Positions 35,307-45,001 of a DNA stretch of 64,000 nt are shown piece by piece. How positions within the stretch are numbered: position 1 is the stretch's first letter; every line of letters begins with the position of its first letter. Below the pieces are notes generated by a model. The model was not told where the DNA came from, did no database searches, and was given only the letters and a program-made list of their open reading frames with translations. Both the position numbers and the translations under genes were made by a program. The stretch covers positions 1 to 64,000 of the forward strand of contig CAZJUQ010000047.1 in assembly GCA_964549335.1 (NCBI GenBank), written 5' to 3'. Source of the stretch: Sulfidibacterium sp964549335. GTDB lineage: Bacteria; Bacteroidota; Bacteroidia; Bacteroidales; F082.

Positions 35307-36386
35307 TTAATATCTGTTAATGCAGTTCAAATCGGAGAAAGCGGTTTCGAGGCGTGCCACCATCGACTCTTCGCCGTATCGCAGCCATTTTCGGGGGTCG
35401 TAGTATTTTTTATTGGGTTTGTCGTCGCCTTCCGGGTTTCCTATTTGGCTTTGAAGGTAATCGTGGTATTTATCCACGTAGTTTCTCACTCCGTTCCAAA
35501 ATGCCCATTGGGTATCGGTATCGATATTCATTTTGACAACGCCGTAAGAGATTGCCTCTTTTATTTTTTCGGGTTCGGAACCCGAGCCGCCGTGGAAAAC
35601 AAAATTTACGGGATTGATGTCCGTGTTATGTTTTTTGCGGATATATTCTTGCGAATTGTGTAAAATAACAGGCTCCAGTTTTACGTTGCCGGGTTTATAA
35701 ACGCCGTGTACGTTTCCGAAAGCCGCGGCAATGGTAAACCTGCGGCTTACCGACGAGAGCTCTTCGTAGGCTTGGTTTACCTCTTCGGGTTGGGTATAGA
35801 GACGCGAATTGTCGATACCGGTATTATCCACTCCGTCTTCTTCGCCTCCCGTTATTCCCAGTTCTATTTCCAAAGTCATTCCCATTTTGTCCATACGTTG
35901 CAAAAACTTTTTCGAAATGGCAAGATTTTCGTCCAAAGGTTCTTCCGACAGGTCGAGCATATGTGAGCTGAACAGAGGTTTCCCGTTTTTGCTGAAGAAA
36001 TCTTCTCCGAAATCGAGCAACCCTTCAACCCAGGGTATAAGTTTTTTGGCACAATGGTCGGTATGCAGAATAACGGGAATGCCGTACATTTCGGCAAGTT
36101 GGTGAACATGTAGAGCTCCTGCTATGGTGCCTGCAATGGCCGCCTGCTGATTGTCGTTGTTTAATCCTTTGCCGGCATAAAAAGTGCCGCCTCCGTTTGA
36201 AAACTGTATGATAATTGGGGAGTTAGCCTTTTTTGCGGCTTCCATGGCTGCATTTACCGAGTTGGTACCCACAACGTTAACCGCCGGAATGGCAAATTTT
36301 TCTTCTTTTGCAATATCAAAAATATATTGTAAGTCGTCGCCCCAAACTACTCCGGGCTTGATTTTTTCTGAAATTTTTCTCGACAT
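35307..36386 (-). CDS. fbaA: Fructose-bisphosphate aldolase, class II
   Basis: 359 residues. Zinc-dependent aldolase joining dihydroxyacetone phosphate and glyceraldehyde-3-phosphate. Zn ligands lie in ILHTDHCAKK (near 110) and further on in a histidine-containing FGNVHGVY and VFHGGSGSEPEKI (near 275). Length and the 20-residue ELGITGGEEDGVD insert fit the class IIA (E. coli-like) type. First gene of a likely transcript with the cyclophilin gene and pheS. The -7 element at 36414-36421 precedes it. Confidence 0.96.
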   Translation of the reverse strand: MSRKISEKIKPGVVWGDDLQYIFDIAKEEKFAIPAVNVVGTNSVNAAMEAAKKANSPIIIQFSNGGGTFYAGKGLNNDNQQAAIAGTIAGALHVHQLAEMYGIPVILHTDHCAKKLIPWVEGLLDFGEDFFSKNGKPLFSSHMLDLSEEPLDENLAISKKFLQRMDKMGMTLEIELGITGGEEDGVDNTGIDNSRLYTQPEEVNQAYEELSSVSRRFTIAAAFGNVHGVYKPGNVKLEPVILHNSQEYIRKKHNTDINPVNFVFHGGSGSEPEKIKEAISYGVVKMNIDTDTQWAFWNGVRNYVDKYHDYLQSQIGNPEGDDKPNKKYYDPRKWLRYGEESMVARLETAFSDLNCINRY

Positions 36387-36413
36387 AATTATTAAGTTTT
36401 AAAGTTAAGGCTA

Positions 36414-36421
36414 CAAAATTA
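36414..36421 (-). promoter_or_regulatory. -7 element TAATTTTG for fbaA
   Basis: Minus-strand match to TAnnTTTG 27 nt upstream of the start codon; no -33 element seen at the expected distance. Confidence 0.5.
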
Positions 36422-36584
36422 AGTAAAAATAGCTTTTGCCGGTTACGTTTGTTTATGTTGTTTGGTTTTGTCTCCGCACATGTCGGTGTGCACAGAGGTT
36501 TGGTAAAAGCGAGGGAATAAATTTTGCAAAATTCCGCACTTATTGGCTCTGCCAATGTTAACGGATAATTTTTCCTCCGGTTTT

Positions 36585-38051
36585 TTATTTAAAACTCCAA
36601 GTGGCGCCCTCTTTTGTGTCTTTTATTTGAATATTCAGTTTTGCAAGCTCGTCGCGGATACGGTCGGCGGTAGCGTAGTCTTTGTTTTGTTTTGCTTGTT
36701 GGCGTATGGACAAAATTGTTTTCATCAGGTAGTCAATCAATTTGTCGTCGTCTTTCTCTTTTTCGTCTTTTAGTCCGAGGAGTTCGAAAATAAAGGTATC
36801 CAGCAATTTTTTCAATGCTATTTTATCTTTTTCTGTAATATGTTGTTTGCCGGCATTTATCAGGTTGATGGTTTTTGCCGCTTCGAACAGGTGTGCTATT
36901 ACAACGGGGGTATTGAGGTCGTCGTTCATTGCGTCGAACATTTTCTTTTCGAAGTCGGCGGGATTAACCGAGGAATTATCGCTTACGGGAAGTTTTTCCA
37001 GCAGTCTGTAGGCTTCGAAAAGTCGTGTCATACCTTTTTCGGCGGCTTGGAGGGCATCGTTCGAAAAATCGAGAGTACTGCGGTAGTGTGCCTGTAAAAT
37101 AAAGAAGCGTACGGTCATGGGGGCGTAAGCTTTGTTGAGGGCGGGATGTGTACCTGCAAAAAGTTCGTTCAGGGTAATGAAATTGTTTAACGATTTACCC
37201 ATTTTTTGCCCGTTAACGGTAATCATGTTATTATGCATCCAATACTTTACGGGGTCGTGTCCTGTTGCGGCGTTTGCCTGGGCTATTTCCGACTCGTGGT
37301 GAGGGAAGAGCAGGTCCATGCCTCCTCCGTGGATGTCGAAAGTTTCGCCGAGGTATTTTCTGCCCATTGCCGAGCATTCCAGGTGCCACCCCGGGTATCC
37401 TTCGCTCCACGGCGAGGGCCAATGCATAATATGTTTGGGGTCGGCTTTTTTCCACAGTGCAAAGTCGAAAGGTTTGCGTTTTTCCTCTTGTCCCGACAGT
37501 TCGCGTGTATTTTCCAATAACTCTTCTATGCGTCGTCCCGACAGTTTTCCGTAATTGAATTTTTTGTCGTACTTTTCCACGTCGAAATATAGCGATCCGT
37601 CCGATTCGTAGGCGAAACCGTTTTTTTCTATCTCTTTAATAAGTTCTATCTGTTCAATAATATGTCCCGAAGCAGTGGGTTCTATACTTGGGTGAAGTAC
37701 ATTCAGTTGGTCCATGTTTTGGTGGTAGCGGTCGGTGTAATATTTAACCACTTCCATAGGTTCCAGTTGTTCGAGCCGTGCCTTTTTTTGTATTTTGTCT
37801 TCACCTTCGTCGGCATCGTTTTCGAGGTGTCCCACATCGGTAATATTACGTACGTAACGCACTTTATATCCGAGATATTTCAGGTAGCGAAAAAGTATGT
37901 CGAAGGTTATGGCGGGCCGTGCGTGTCCCAGATGCGCATCGCCGTAAACCGTGGGTCCGCAGACATACATTCCCACGTGCGGGGGGTTTATCGGTTCAAA
38001 CGGCTCTTTTTTTCTTGTGAGGGTATTGTAAATGTGCAGTTGATTTTCCAT
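36585..38051 (-). CDS. cysS: Cysteine-tRNA ligase
   Basis: 488 residues from the ATG at 38051 (a GTG one codon earlier is possible). Class I synthetase: CGPTVYGDAHLGHARP carries the zinc cysteine and HIGH-equivalent, and GQKMGKSLNNF is the KMSKS loop, here KMGKS, seen in this family from Bacteroidota. Zinc-binding residues follow in WHLECSAM and HHESEIAQ. A C-terminal helical bundle recognises the anticodon. It is monocistronic with its own -7 element at 38069-38076. Confidence 0.96.
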   Translation of the reverse strand: MENQLHIYNTLTRKKEPFEPINPPHVGMYVCGPTVYGDAHLGHARPAITFDILFRYLKYLGYKVRYVRNITDVGHLENDADEGEDKIQKKARLEQLEPMEVVKYYTDRYHQNMDQLNVLHPSIEPTASGHIIEQIELIKEIEKNGFAYESDGSLYFDVEKYDKKFNYGKLSGRRIEELLENTRELSGQEEKRKPFDFALWKKADPKHIMHWPSPWSEGYPGWHLECSAMGRKYLGETFDIHGGGMDLLFPHHESEIAQANAATGHDPVKYWMHNNMITVNGQKMGKSLNNFITLNELFAGTHPALNKAYAPMTVRFFILQAHYRSTLDFSNDALQAAEKGMTRLFEAYRLLEKLPVSDNSSVNPADFEKKMFDAMNDDLNTPVVIAHLFEAAKTINLINAGKQHITEKDKIALKKLLDTFIFELLGLKDEKEKDDDKLIDYLMKTILSIRQQAKQNKDYATADRIRDELAKLNIQIKDTKEGATWSFK

Positions 38052-38068
38052 CACTTAATTTTTTGCGG

Positions 38069-38076
38069 CAAAATTA
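38069..38076 (-). promoter_or_regulatory. -7 element TAATTTTG for cysS
   Basis: Minus-strand TAnnTTTG match 17 nt upstream of the cysS ATG, consistent with a short leader. Confidence 0.5.
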
Positions 38077-38164
38077 GTAAATATGGTAATGATATTTCCT
38101 GAAAAGGGAATAAAGTTGTTTTTTAAAGTTTTTAATAAACCGGTGGTTTAAAGAAAAACAGGCT

Positions 38165-40492
38165 TTAAAAATAGAGACTTAACCCTACGCTGGGCATAAA
38201 AGGGAGTTGATATACCACGTTGCCGGTAACGAGGTCAACGTAAAAGATGTTTTTTCTGTCATAGACGTTAGTTATGCTGATGTTAAGTATCATTTTGGTA
38301 TTTTCGCTCAAGTAAAAATTTCTTTTCATATCGAAATCGAGGCGGTGGTATGTGGGCAGGCGTCCTTGAAAGATATCGGCATAAATAACGCCGAGTTGTC
38401 CGTTTTCGACGGGATAATCGGTATTTACGCCTCCCGGAAGTTGAAGGTGTTCGTAAAAACCTTGTACCTGCGTAAAAGGGAAACCGGTTCCAAAATTCCA
38501 TCTGGCGCTGAACTCCCACTCTTTTTTGGGTCCTGTAATGTATGAAACCACTGCATTAATATTGTGTCTTCTGTCGAAATGCGGTGTGTATTCGGCGAGT
38601 TCACCATCATCGTTTTCGTACTGTCTGTTGACGTAACCGAGGGAATATACAAACCATAGATACCATTTTTGGTAATCGTATTTAAGCACCACATCCAGTC
38701 CGTAAGCATTACCCTGTTCTATGATAAAATCTTTGGTTTGCCGGTCGGGGGCATCTTCGGGAGCGTTATTGCTGTTGTAAATTTTAAACCTGTTGATGTT
38801 GGTAAGTTGCGAAAAATATTTGTAATAGCCTTCAATGTTGAGAAACAGCCGTTTTGTTAAGTCAAATTCGCCGCCCAGAATAAGGTGTTGCGATTTTTGT
38901 AATTTATGCGTTACAGGTTTGCCGTTAAATGTAGAGGGAAGGTTTTCGGGGCCTGACAAGAAACCGTAAAAAAGATTTACCACATCGCGGTCGGAAGTTG
39001 CCGCAATAAGGTTTTGCGAATAAAATCCGCCTGCAAATTTAATCCTGAAACGGTTAGACACGTTGTATTTCATTGACAAACGGGGTTCCGGTGATACATT
39101 TGCCAGCGAAGCATACCATTGCAAACGGAATCCGGGTTCCAAAATAAACTTTCCAATTACCGCTTTGTATTTGGCAAATATACCCAGTTGGGTTGTGTTT
39201 TCTATTTGTTCTATTTTGGCATTTGCAAAGTTTTTAAAGAGATATTCGGTACGGTATCCTTCGACACTTATTCCGTATTTCAGGGTGTTTTTTCCAAAAA
39301 AGTAGGTAAAATCGAGACCTCCGTTAAATCCGCCGATAAAACTTGAGCGGTCGTTCATAGCCACCGAGTTTATGCCGCTGTTGTATTGCGAATAGGCGAA
39401 TATTCCTTCCACAAGTACAGGGGCTTTTCCCGGCACCACAACAAAGTTGGCCCCTCCGCCGTATGAGTTCCACCCGTAATCGGCAACACCTTTGTATCCG
39501 TTGACGTTATCGTCGAAATTAAATCCGAAGATACTCAATTTGCTGCCGTTGGCCGAATTTAATGATATTTTGCCGTAAACGTCGGTAAAATTGAACGGAA
39601 GTCCGTTTTCGTCGATATATTTGTAAAATGTTTTGGAACTTTCGGCAAGATAGGAATGTTTGAACGAGAGCACAAACGACGAACTTCCGCTTTCGGGCGA
39701 TGTTTGTTTTACTATGGGACCTTCGAGGACCGCTTTGGCACCGAATGTTGTAATTCCGATACTTCCTTTATAATGTTTTTTGTTTCCGTCGCGGTATGTA
39801 ATATCCATTATCGACGAGATACGTCCTCCGTATTCCGCATTGAAACCGCCGGTATAAATGTCGGCATTCCTGATGAGGTCGGTTTCCAAAACCGAAAATA
39901 ATCCTATGGAGTGGAACGGGTTGTAAATGGTCATTCCGTCAAGTATCACTTTGTTTTGAATTGGCGATCCTCCCCTTATGTAGAACTGTCCTCCTTGGTC
40001 ACCGGTAAAAATGACTCCCGGAATTACTTGCAAGTATTGAGCAATGTCGGCTTGTCCGCCTATCGAAGGTATTTTTCTGATGGTTTTGGGAGTGATTTTT
40101 ACTACCGAGGTTTTTGTTTCCGTACGCCTTTCGGCATATTCGGCATTAATGGTTACGGTTTCCAATTTTACCGCCGATTTTTTTAAAAAGAACTTTTTGT
40201 CGAGTATTTCGTTTTTTTTCAGATAAACAACCGTCTTAACGGAATCGTATCCGAGATATGTTACCAGTAAAGTGTATTTTCCTTCGGGCACTTTGGTTAT
40301 CATAAAGTAGCCGTTAACATCGGTGGAAGCGCCGAAGGTGGTGCCTTCCAATTGAACATTGGCAAACATTGCAGCCTCTCCCGATCCGGCTTCGTAAACA
40401 AAGCCTCTGACAGAGGCGGTTTGAGCGTTAAGATTTGCACTTGCCGCCAATAAAAAGAGTGTCGCCGTAAATATTTTAAAATAATTTTTCAT
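38165..40492 (-). CDS. TonB-dependent receptor with carboxypeptidase-regulatory-like domain
   Basis: 775 residues: signal peptide (ending NLNAQ), a carboxypeptidase-regulatory-like domain (25-110; SVRGFVYEAGSGEAAMFANVQLEG), a plug domain (about 120-230; IRKIPSIGGQADIAQYLQVIPGV and GQFYIRGGSPIQNKVILDGM) and a barrel ending in an aromatic residue (SLYF). Imports a substrate across the outer membrane using TonB energy. No SusD partner is next to it, so it is not a typical glycan-utilisation pair. Substrate unknown. Flanked by cysS and the nucleoside phosphorylase gene, each with gaps. Confidence 0.92.
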   Translation of the reverse strand: MKNYFKIFTATLFLLAASANLNAQTASVRGFVYEAGSGEAAMFANVQLEGTTFGASTDVNGYFMITKVPEGKYTLLVTYLGYDSVKTVVYLKKNEILDKKFFLKKSAVKLETVTINAEYAERRTETKTSVVKITPKTIRKIPSIGGQADIAQYLQVIPGVIFTGDQGGQFYIRGGSPIQNKVILDGMTIYNPFHSIGLFSVLETDLIRNADIYTGGFNAEYGGRISSIMDITYRDGNKKHYKGSIGITTFGAKAVLEGPIVKQTSPESGSSSFVLSFKHSYLAESSKTFYKYIDENGLPFNFTDVYGKISLNSANGSKLSIFGFNFDDNVNGYKGVADYGWNSYGGGANFVVVPGKAPVLVEGIFAYSQYNSGINSVAMNDRSSFIGGFNGGLDFTYFFGKNTLKYGISVEGYRTEYLFKNFANAKIEQIENTTQLGIFAKYKAVIGKFILEPGFRLQWYASLANVSPEPRLSMKYNVSNRFRIKFAGGFYSQNLIAATSDRDVVNLFYGFLSGPENLPSTFNGKPVTHKLQKSQHLILGGEFDLTKRLFLNIEGYYKYFSQLTNINRFKIYNSNNAPEDAPDRQTKDFIIEQGNAYGLDVVLKYDYQKWYLWFVYSLGYVNRQYENDDGELAEYTPHFDRRHNINAVVSYITGPKKEWEFSARWNFGTGFPFTQVQGFYEHLQLPGGVNTDYPVENGQLGVIYADIFQGRLPTYHRLDFDMKRNFYLSENTKMILNISITNVYDRKNIFYVDLVTGNVVYQLPFMPSVGLSLYF

Positions 40493-40713
40493 CCGTTAAT
40501 GTTTTTTCAATTGCACATTCGAAACCGTTCCGTCGTTTTGTGTTAAAGGAGCTGTTCCCTTTCATACGCCACTTTTGTTATCCGTCAGGTTTTGTTAATA
40601 AATCCCGGGTTGTTTTATTTCTAACAAACAAAAGATTCATTGTTTAACTGATGACAAAAAAACCACGGTAAAGTGTGCATAGAAAAAATTTTTTCAGGGA
40701 ATATTCAGGTAAA

Positions 40714-41592
40714 TTACAATTCAACCAATCTGTCGAGCATTAAGTTTACCAGTTTTCGCATGCTCTCTTTATAGTTCGGATTGAATTTGTCGATTACACG
40801 GTTTGCAATAATATCGCACACCGTCATGGCTTCGTGTCCCAACATTGTTGAAAGCGAATAGAGTGCGGAAGTTTCCATTTCGAAATTGGTAATTTTATAT
40901 CCGTTGTACTGAAAAGCTGAAGCACGGTCGATAATAGTTTTGTCGCGGACTTTAAGTCTCAACTCACGGCATTGCGGGGCGTAAAAGCCGGGAGCTGTAA
41001 GGGTAATGCCTTTTCGCAAATCTTTTCCGAGTTTTCCGAGTAAATATTCCGAAGCTTTTACGGCATAAGGTTTTGGCAAATCGGGAGGCCAATTCATATA
41101 ATCGATAAAGTTTCCGGTAAGTTCTGTATTGATAATGTGCGGAGCGTCGTCGTAAAACCAGGCCAGACCGTCGAGTCCGATGCTCCATTCCGAAACAAGA
41201 AACGATTCGTTAACGGGGATGTCGGCTTGCAATGCTCCCGAAGTCCCGATACGTATCAGGTTTAACGATGTTTTATCCTCTTTTATCTCTTTTGTTTCAA
41301 AATCGATATTAAAAAGTGCATCGAGCTCGTTTACAACAATTTCAATATTGTCGGTACCCATTCCCGTTGACATTACTGTAAGCAGTCTGTTTTTATAGTA
41401 ACCCGTATAGGTAACAATTTCCCTGTTTTGCCCGTGGTAGGTAATCTCGTCGAAAAATTCCGAAATCATCTTTGCCCTGCCCGGGTCACCCACCAAAACT
41501 ATTGTTGTGGAGACATCGCCGGGTTTTAAATCAATGTGGTAAACTCTGTTTTTTCCGTTTAAAACAAGTTCGGGTTTTTTCATCTTTTCCAT
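40714..41592 (-). CDS. Nucleoside phosphorylase, uridine phosphorylase-like
   Basis: 292 residues (an ATG three codons later, at 41583, is equally possible). Phosphorolytic cleavage of a nucleoside to base and ribose-1-phosphate. Phosphate-binding VLVGDPGRAK near 33, STGMGTDNIEIVVNEL near 75, RIGTSGALQ near 112 and the nucleoside-binding FEMETSALYSLS near 225 define the PNP/UDP superfamily. Best guess is uridine phosphorylase. It is divergent from cinA with about 50 nt between start codons. Confidence 0.85.
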   Translation of the reverse strand: MEKMKKPELVLNGKNRVYHIDLKPGDVSTTIVLVGDPGRAKMISEFFDEITYHGQNREIVTYTGYYKNRLLTVMSTGMGTDNIEIVVNELDALFNIDFETKEIKEDKTSLNLIRIGTSGALQADIPVNESFLVSEWSIGLDGLAWFYDDAPHIINTELTGNFIDYMNWPPDLPKPYAVKASEYLLGKLGKDLRKGITLTAPGFYAPQCRELRLKVRDKTIIDRASAFQYNGYKITNFEMETSALYSLSTMLGHEAMTVCDIIANRVIDKFNPNYKESMRKLVNLMLDRLVEL

Positions 41593-41615
41593 TTATTTCC
41601 TTTCGCTTTTAATAA

Positions 41616-41623
41616 TACCTTTG
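41616..41623 (+). promoter_or_regulatory. -7 element TACCTTTG for cinA
   Basis: TAnnTTTG match 20 nt upstream of the cinA ATG, in the intergenic gap shared with the divergent nucleoside phosphorylase gene. Confidence 0.55.
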
Positions 41624-41643
41624 CAAAAATAACAATAATAGTG

Positions 41644-42906
41644 ATGAAAGCTGAAATAATAAATATTGGCGATGAGTTGTTGATAGGACAGGTTGTTAAT
41701 ACCAATGCATCGTGGATGGCTGCCGAATTGAATAAAGCGGGAATAAAAACCGTGCGTATTTCGGCAATAGCAGATGACAAAGAGGATATTGTACAAGCCT
41801 TGAATCAAGCGTCGCAAAGAGCTGATATAATACTTGTTTCGGGAGGATTGGGACCCACGAAAGACGATATTACCAAAAAGACTTTGGCGGAGTATTTCGA
41901 TTCGGGATTTTATTTTCATGAGCCGACGTACCAACAGATAAAAAAAATTTTTGAAGCCCGTAAAATTCCTTTAACCGAAACAAACCGGCAACAGGCTGAA
42001 ATTCCCGAGAAATGCATTCCTCTGAAAAATAAAAACGGCACTGCTCCGGGAATGTGGTTCGAAAAAGGAGGAAAGGTTTTTGTTTCGATGCCGGGTGTGC
42101 CTTTCGAATTAAAACCGATGATGAGTGAACAGGTGATACCCAAATTGCAACAAAAGTTCAACCTCGGAATAATTTACCACAAAACGATAATGACCACGGG
42201 CATTGTCGAGTCGGTGTTGGCCGAAAAGATTGAGGCTTGGGAGAACAGTTTGCCTGCTAACATTAAACTTGCTTACCTGCCGCAGCCGGGTATTGTGCGT
42301 TTACGGCTTTCGGCCTCGGGGAAAGACCGGAAAAAACTTGAAAAGGAGGTGGAGAAATATTGCATGCGTTTGAAAACAATTATTCCCGAAGCTGTTTTCG
42401 GTTACGATGATATTACTCTTGAAGAGGTTGTGGGGAAACTGCTTGCGGTACAAAACAAAACCGTGTCCACTGCCGAAAGTTGCACGGGCGGCTATATTTC
42501 GCATTTAATAACAAGCATTGCCGGCAGTTCGGCATACTTTAAAGGAGGTGTAATTTCGTATTCGAACGAGATAAAGATTAAGCAACTGGGTGTTTCGCCT
42601 GAAGTTCTTGAACAAAATGGTGCCGTGAGTAAAGAGACGGTAGAGGCAATGGCTCTGGGTGTAAAAGAGAGATTCGACACCAGCTGTTCCGTTGCAGTGT
42701 CGGGAATTGCCGGTCCCACCGGCGGTACACCCGAAAAACCTGTTGGTACGGTATGGATAGCCGTTGCTTATAATGACGGGATAATTTCGGAACTTTTCCA
42801 TTTCGGCGAACACAGAGGCAGAAATATTAGACGTTCGGCTCTTGCAGCCTTAAATATGCTTCGCTTAAAACTTTCGGGAGGTGTTCCGCCTGAAAATTGC
42901 ATTTGA
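41644..42906 (+). CDS. cinA: CinA-family protein (nicotinamide mononucleotide deamidase)
   Basis: 420 residues from the ATG at 41644. The N-terminal half is a MoaB/MogA-like domain (INIGDELLIGQVVNTNASWMAAEL, VSGGLGPTKDDITKKTLAEY), which in CinA carries ADP-ribose pyrophosphatase activity in characterised members. The C-terminal domain (about 255-420; STAESCTGGYISHLITSIAG, SGIAGPTGGTPEKPVGTVWIA) is the NMN deamidase of the pyridine nucleotide cycle. Both domains are complete. It stands alone on the plus strand with its own promoter. Confidence 0.93.
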   Translation: MKAEIINIGDELLIGQVVNTNASWMAAELNKAGIKTVRISAIADDKEDIVQALNQASQRADIILVSGGLGPTKDDITKKTLAEYFDSGFYFHEPTYQQIKKIFEARKIPLTETNRQQAEIPEKCIPLKNKNGTAPGMWFEKGGKVFVSMPGVPFELKPMMSEQVIPKLQQKFNLGIIYHKTIMTTGIVESVLAEKIEAWENSLPANIKLAYLPQPGIVRLRLSASGKDRKKLEKEVEKYCMRLKTIIPEAVFGYDDITLEEVVGKLLAVQNKTVSTAESCTGGYISHLITSIAGSSAYFKGGVISYSNEIKIKQLGVSPEVLEQNGAVSKETVEAMALGVKERFDTSCSVAVSGIAGPTGGTPEKPVGTVWIAVAYNDGIISELFHFGEHRGRNIRRSALAALNMLRLKLSGGVPPENCI

Positions 42907-43062
42907 GAAAAAATCCCCTTTTAAGAGATAAAACAGCGTGCAAAATCCCCCTTTTTTGCAGTAAAACAATACGTTATAAAATTTGGCATAATTTTTCTTC
43001 CTAATCCGGTTTGGTAATAAAATAGTTGTTAATCGGTGTAATCAATAACAAAAAAATAGAAG

Positions 43063-44940
43063 ATGAAAAGTTTAAAATGGTTTTTAACGGGTTTGTCGTT
43101 AACGCTGGTAGTGTTTACCGGATGCCGCGACAAAACAATTATAGACGTTAAACACAATTTGGAAAACATTAAAGTTCCCGACGGTTTTACATTTGAAACC
43201 ACCGTTGAGCTTCCCGTGAAAATAAAAATGCCCGCCTCGGTTGATTTTACAGGTTATAAAGGACGTTTTGATATTTATACCGGTAAGCCCGGTAAGGGGG
43301 GAAAACTTGTGTATTCGGGTGCATTTGACAAAAACGGTGTTTTTAACGGAACAATAAGAGTCCCTTCAAAGAGCAAGGAGCTTTATGTTACTTCCGTTGC
43401 AGGTTCAATTAAGGTTGATATCAACGATGTGATAAATGCAAAAGAGGGTGGAGTGGAAGCTGATTTCGGCAATGATTACGTCTATTTCCCTCCCGATTCG
43501 ATTACCGGTTTAATGAAATCGGGCAAAAAACATATTGTTAATACAGATGTCGAAGCGGCTTTAAAATCGAGTTGTGCTTCGCCGGTAAACAGGGTAACAA
43601 ACGGGGATTTCGAAACCGATGATTTCGGCACCATTCTCTGGTGGAACAGTTTTCACCCCGTTGACGGAAAATGGTATTTCACTCAACGTTATGCACCCGG
43701 AGAATATTACAGCGACGGTGGAAACCATGTGGTAAGAACACCATATGCAAACGGACGGTATGCGGGAGGATTTTCGCAAATGATAAATGTCAACGAAGGT
43801 GATGTAGTTACTTTTTACGGCGACACCAAAGCCACCGCAAACAGTTCGGGTTTAAAGGCTTGGTTGTATTTGATACCCAAAGATGCAAACAACTACTCTT
43901 TGGACTATTTTGCCGTTGAAATGATACCTGCTCCTTCCGACTGGACCACAAAAAGTGTTGTTGCCACAATGCCAGAAGGTACGGCGACTTGTCAGGTTTT
44001 GTTTTGGGCACACGATTTATTGACCAACCAAAGTGTAATGTTCGATAATGCAATAGTATATATTCAATCAGAGGATTCAGACGGTGACGGAGTTCCTGAT
44101 GACGAAGACGATTATCCCGACGACCCCGACAGGGCTTTTGATGTTTATTATCCTAACGAAACCGACTGGGGAACTCTTGCTTTCGAAGATTTGTGGCCGG
44201 GGAAAGGCGATTACGATTTTAACGATAATATTTTCGATTATCATTTCAAGTCGGTTTTAAATGCCGATAATAAACTTGTCGAGTTTTTTGTCGATTATTC
44301 GGTAAGAGCCATTGGTGCAAGTTACGAAAACGGATTGGGATTTATGCTCGGCGGTAACCCGTCGAATGTGGCGTCGGTTTCGGGGGCGAGAATCACCGAA
44401 AATTACATTTCGTTAAATTCGAACGGTACCGAGGAAAATCAATCAAATACGGTTATTATTTTAACGGATAATGTTTTTAATATGTTTAGTATTCCCGGCA
44501 CACCGTACATTAATACCGAACCTCAAAAAGATTACATAACCCCCGACACAAACAGGTTGTTTGTTTCATATGCTACTCCCGTTGCAGTAAGTACTACGGG
44601 AACAGCTCCTTACAATCCGTTTCTCATTGTTAATAAAAACAGGGATATGGAAATTCATCTTGCGGGTTATGTGCCTACCGATTTGGCGGATAATTCGTAC
44701 TTCGGTCAGTATGAAGATGATACCGATCCCGCTTCGGGAAAATATTATCAAACCGAAAAAAATCTTCCCTGGGTAATAGATTTACCTGTTTCATTTGATT
44801 ATCCTTTCGAAAAAATTAGTATTGACAATGCTTACAATCATTTTGTCGAATGGGCTGAATCGGGAGGGACAAGTTATCCCGATTGGTACGAAGATAACTC
44901 AGGCTACCGGAATGCGGCAAATATATATACGCACCGTTAA
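43063..44940 (+). CDS. LruC-domain surface lipoprotein
   Basis: 625 residues. The signal sequence ends in a lipobox (VVFTGC), so the mature protein is lipid-anchored. A central carbohydrate-binding-like segment (about 190-330, beginning VTNGDFETDDFGTILWWN) is followed by a calcium-binding type acidic repeat (DSDGDGVPDDEDDYPDD, near 345) and then the LruC/DUF4842 domain, recognisable by AFEDLWPGKGDYDFNDNIFDYHF (near 372) and an RLFVSYATPV segment. Family role is poorly known; such proteins are often envelope or biofilm components. It ends at a bidirectional terminator before mutB. Confidence 0.85.
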   Translation: MKSLKWFLTGLSLTLVVFTGCRDKTIIDVKHNLENIKVPDGFTFETTVELPVKIKMPASVDFTGYKGRFDIYTGKPGKGGKLVYSGAFDKNGVFNGTIRVPSKSKELYVTSVAGSIKVDINDVINAKEGGVEADFGNDYVYFPPDSITGLMKSGKKHIVNTDVEAALKSSCASPVNRVTNGDFETDDFGTILWWNSFHPVDGKWYFTQRYAPGEYYSDGGNHVVRTPYANGRYAGGFSQMINVNEGDVVTFYGDTKATANSSGLKAWLYLIPKDANNYSLDYFAVEMIPAPSDWTTKSVVATMPEGTATCQVLFWAHDLLTNQSVMFDNAIVYIQSEDSDGDGVPDDEDDYPDDPDRAFDVYYPNETDWGTLAFEDLWPGKGDYDFNDNIFDYHFKSVLNADNKLVEFFVDYSVRAIGASYENGLGFMLGGNPSNVASVSGARITENYISLNSNGTEENQSNTVIILTDNVFNMFSIPGTPYINTEPQKDYITPDTNRLFVSYATPVAVSTTGTAPYNPFLIVNKNRDMEIHLAGYVPTDLADNSYFGQYEDDTDPASGKYYQTEKNLPWVIDLPVSFDYPFEKISIDNAYNHFVEWAESGGTSYPDWYEDNSGYRNAANIYTHR

Positions 44941-44975
44941 ATATTATTTTAGATAACAATTACTGTCAAAAAGAG

Positions 44976-44998
44976 AACCGGTCTTACCACGGCCGGTT
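44976..44998. terminator. Bidirectional terminator between the LruC gene and mutB
   Basis: AACCGG (44976-44981) pairs with CCGGTT (44993-44998), followed by T residues on the plus strand and with A residues before it, so it can serve both converging genes. The stem is short. Confidence 0.65.
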
Positions 44999-45001
44999 TT
45001 T

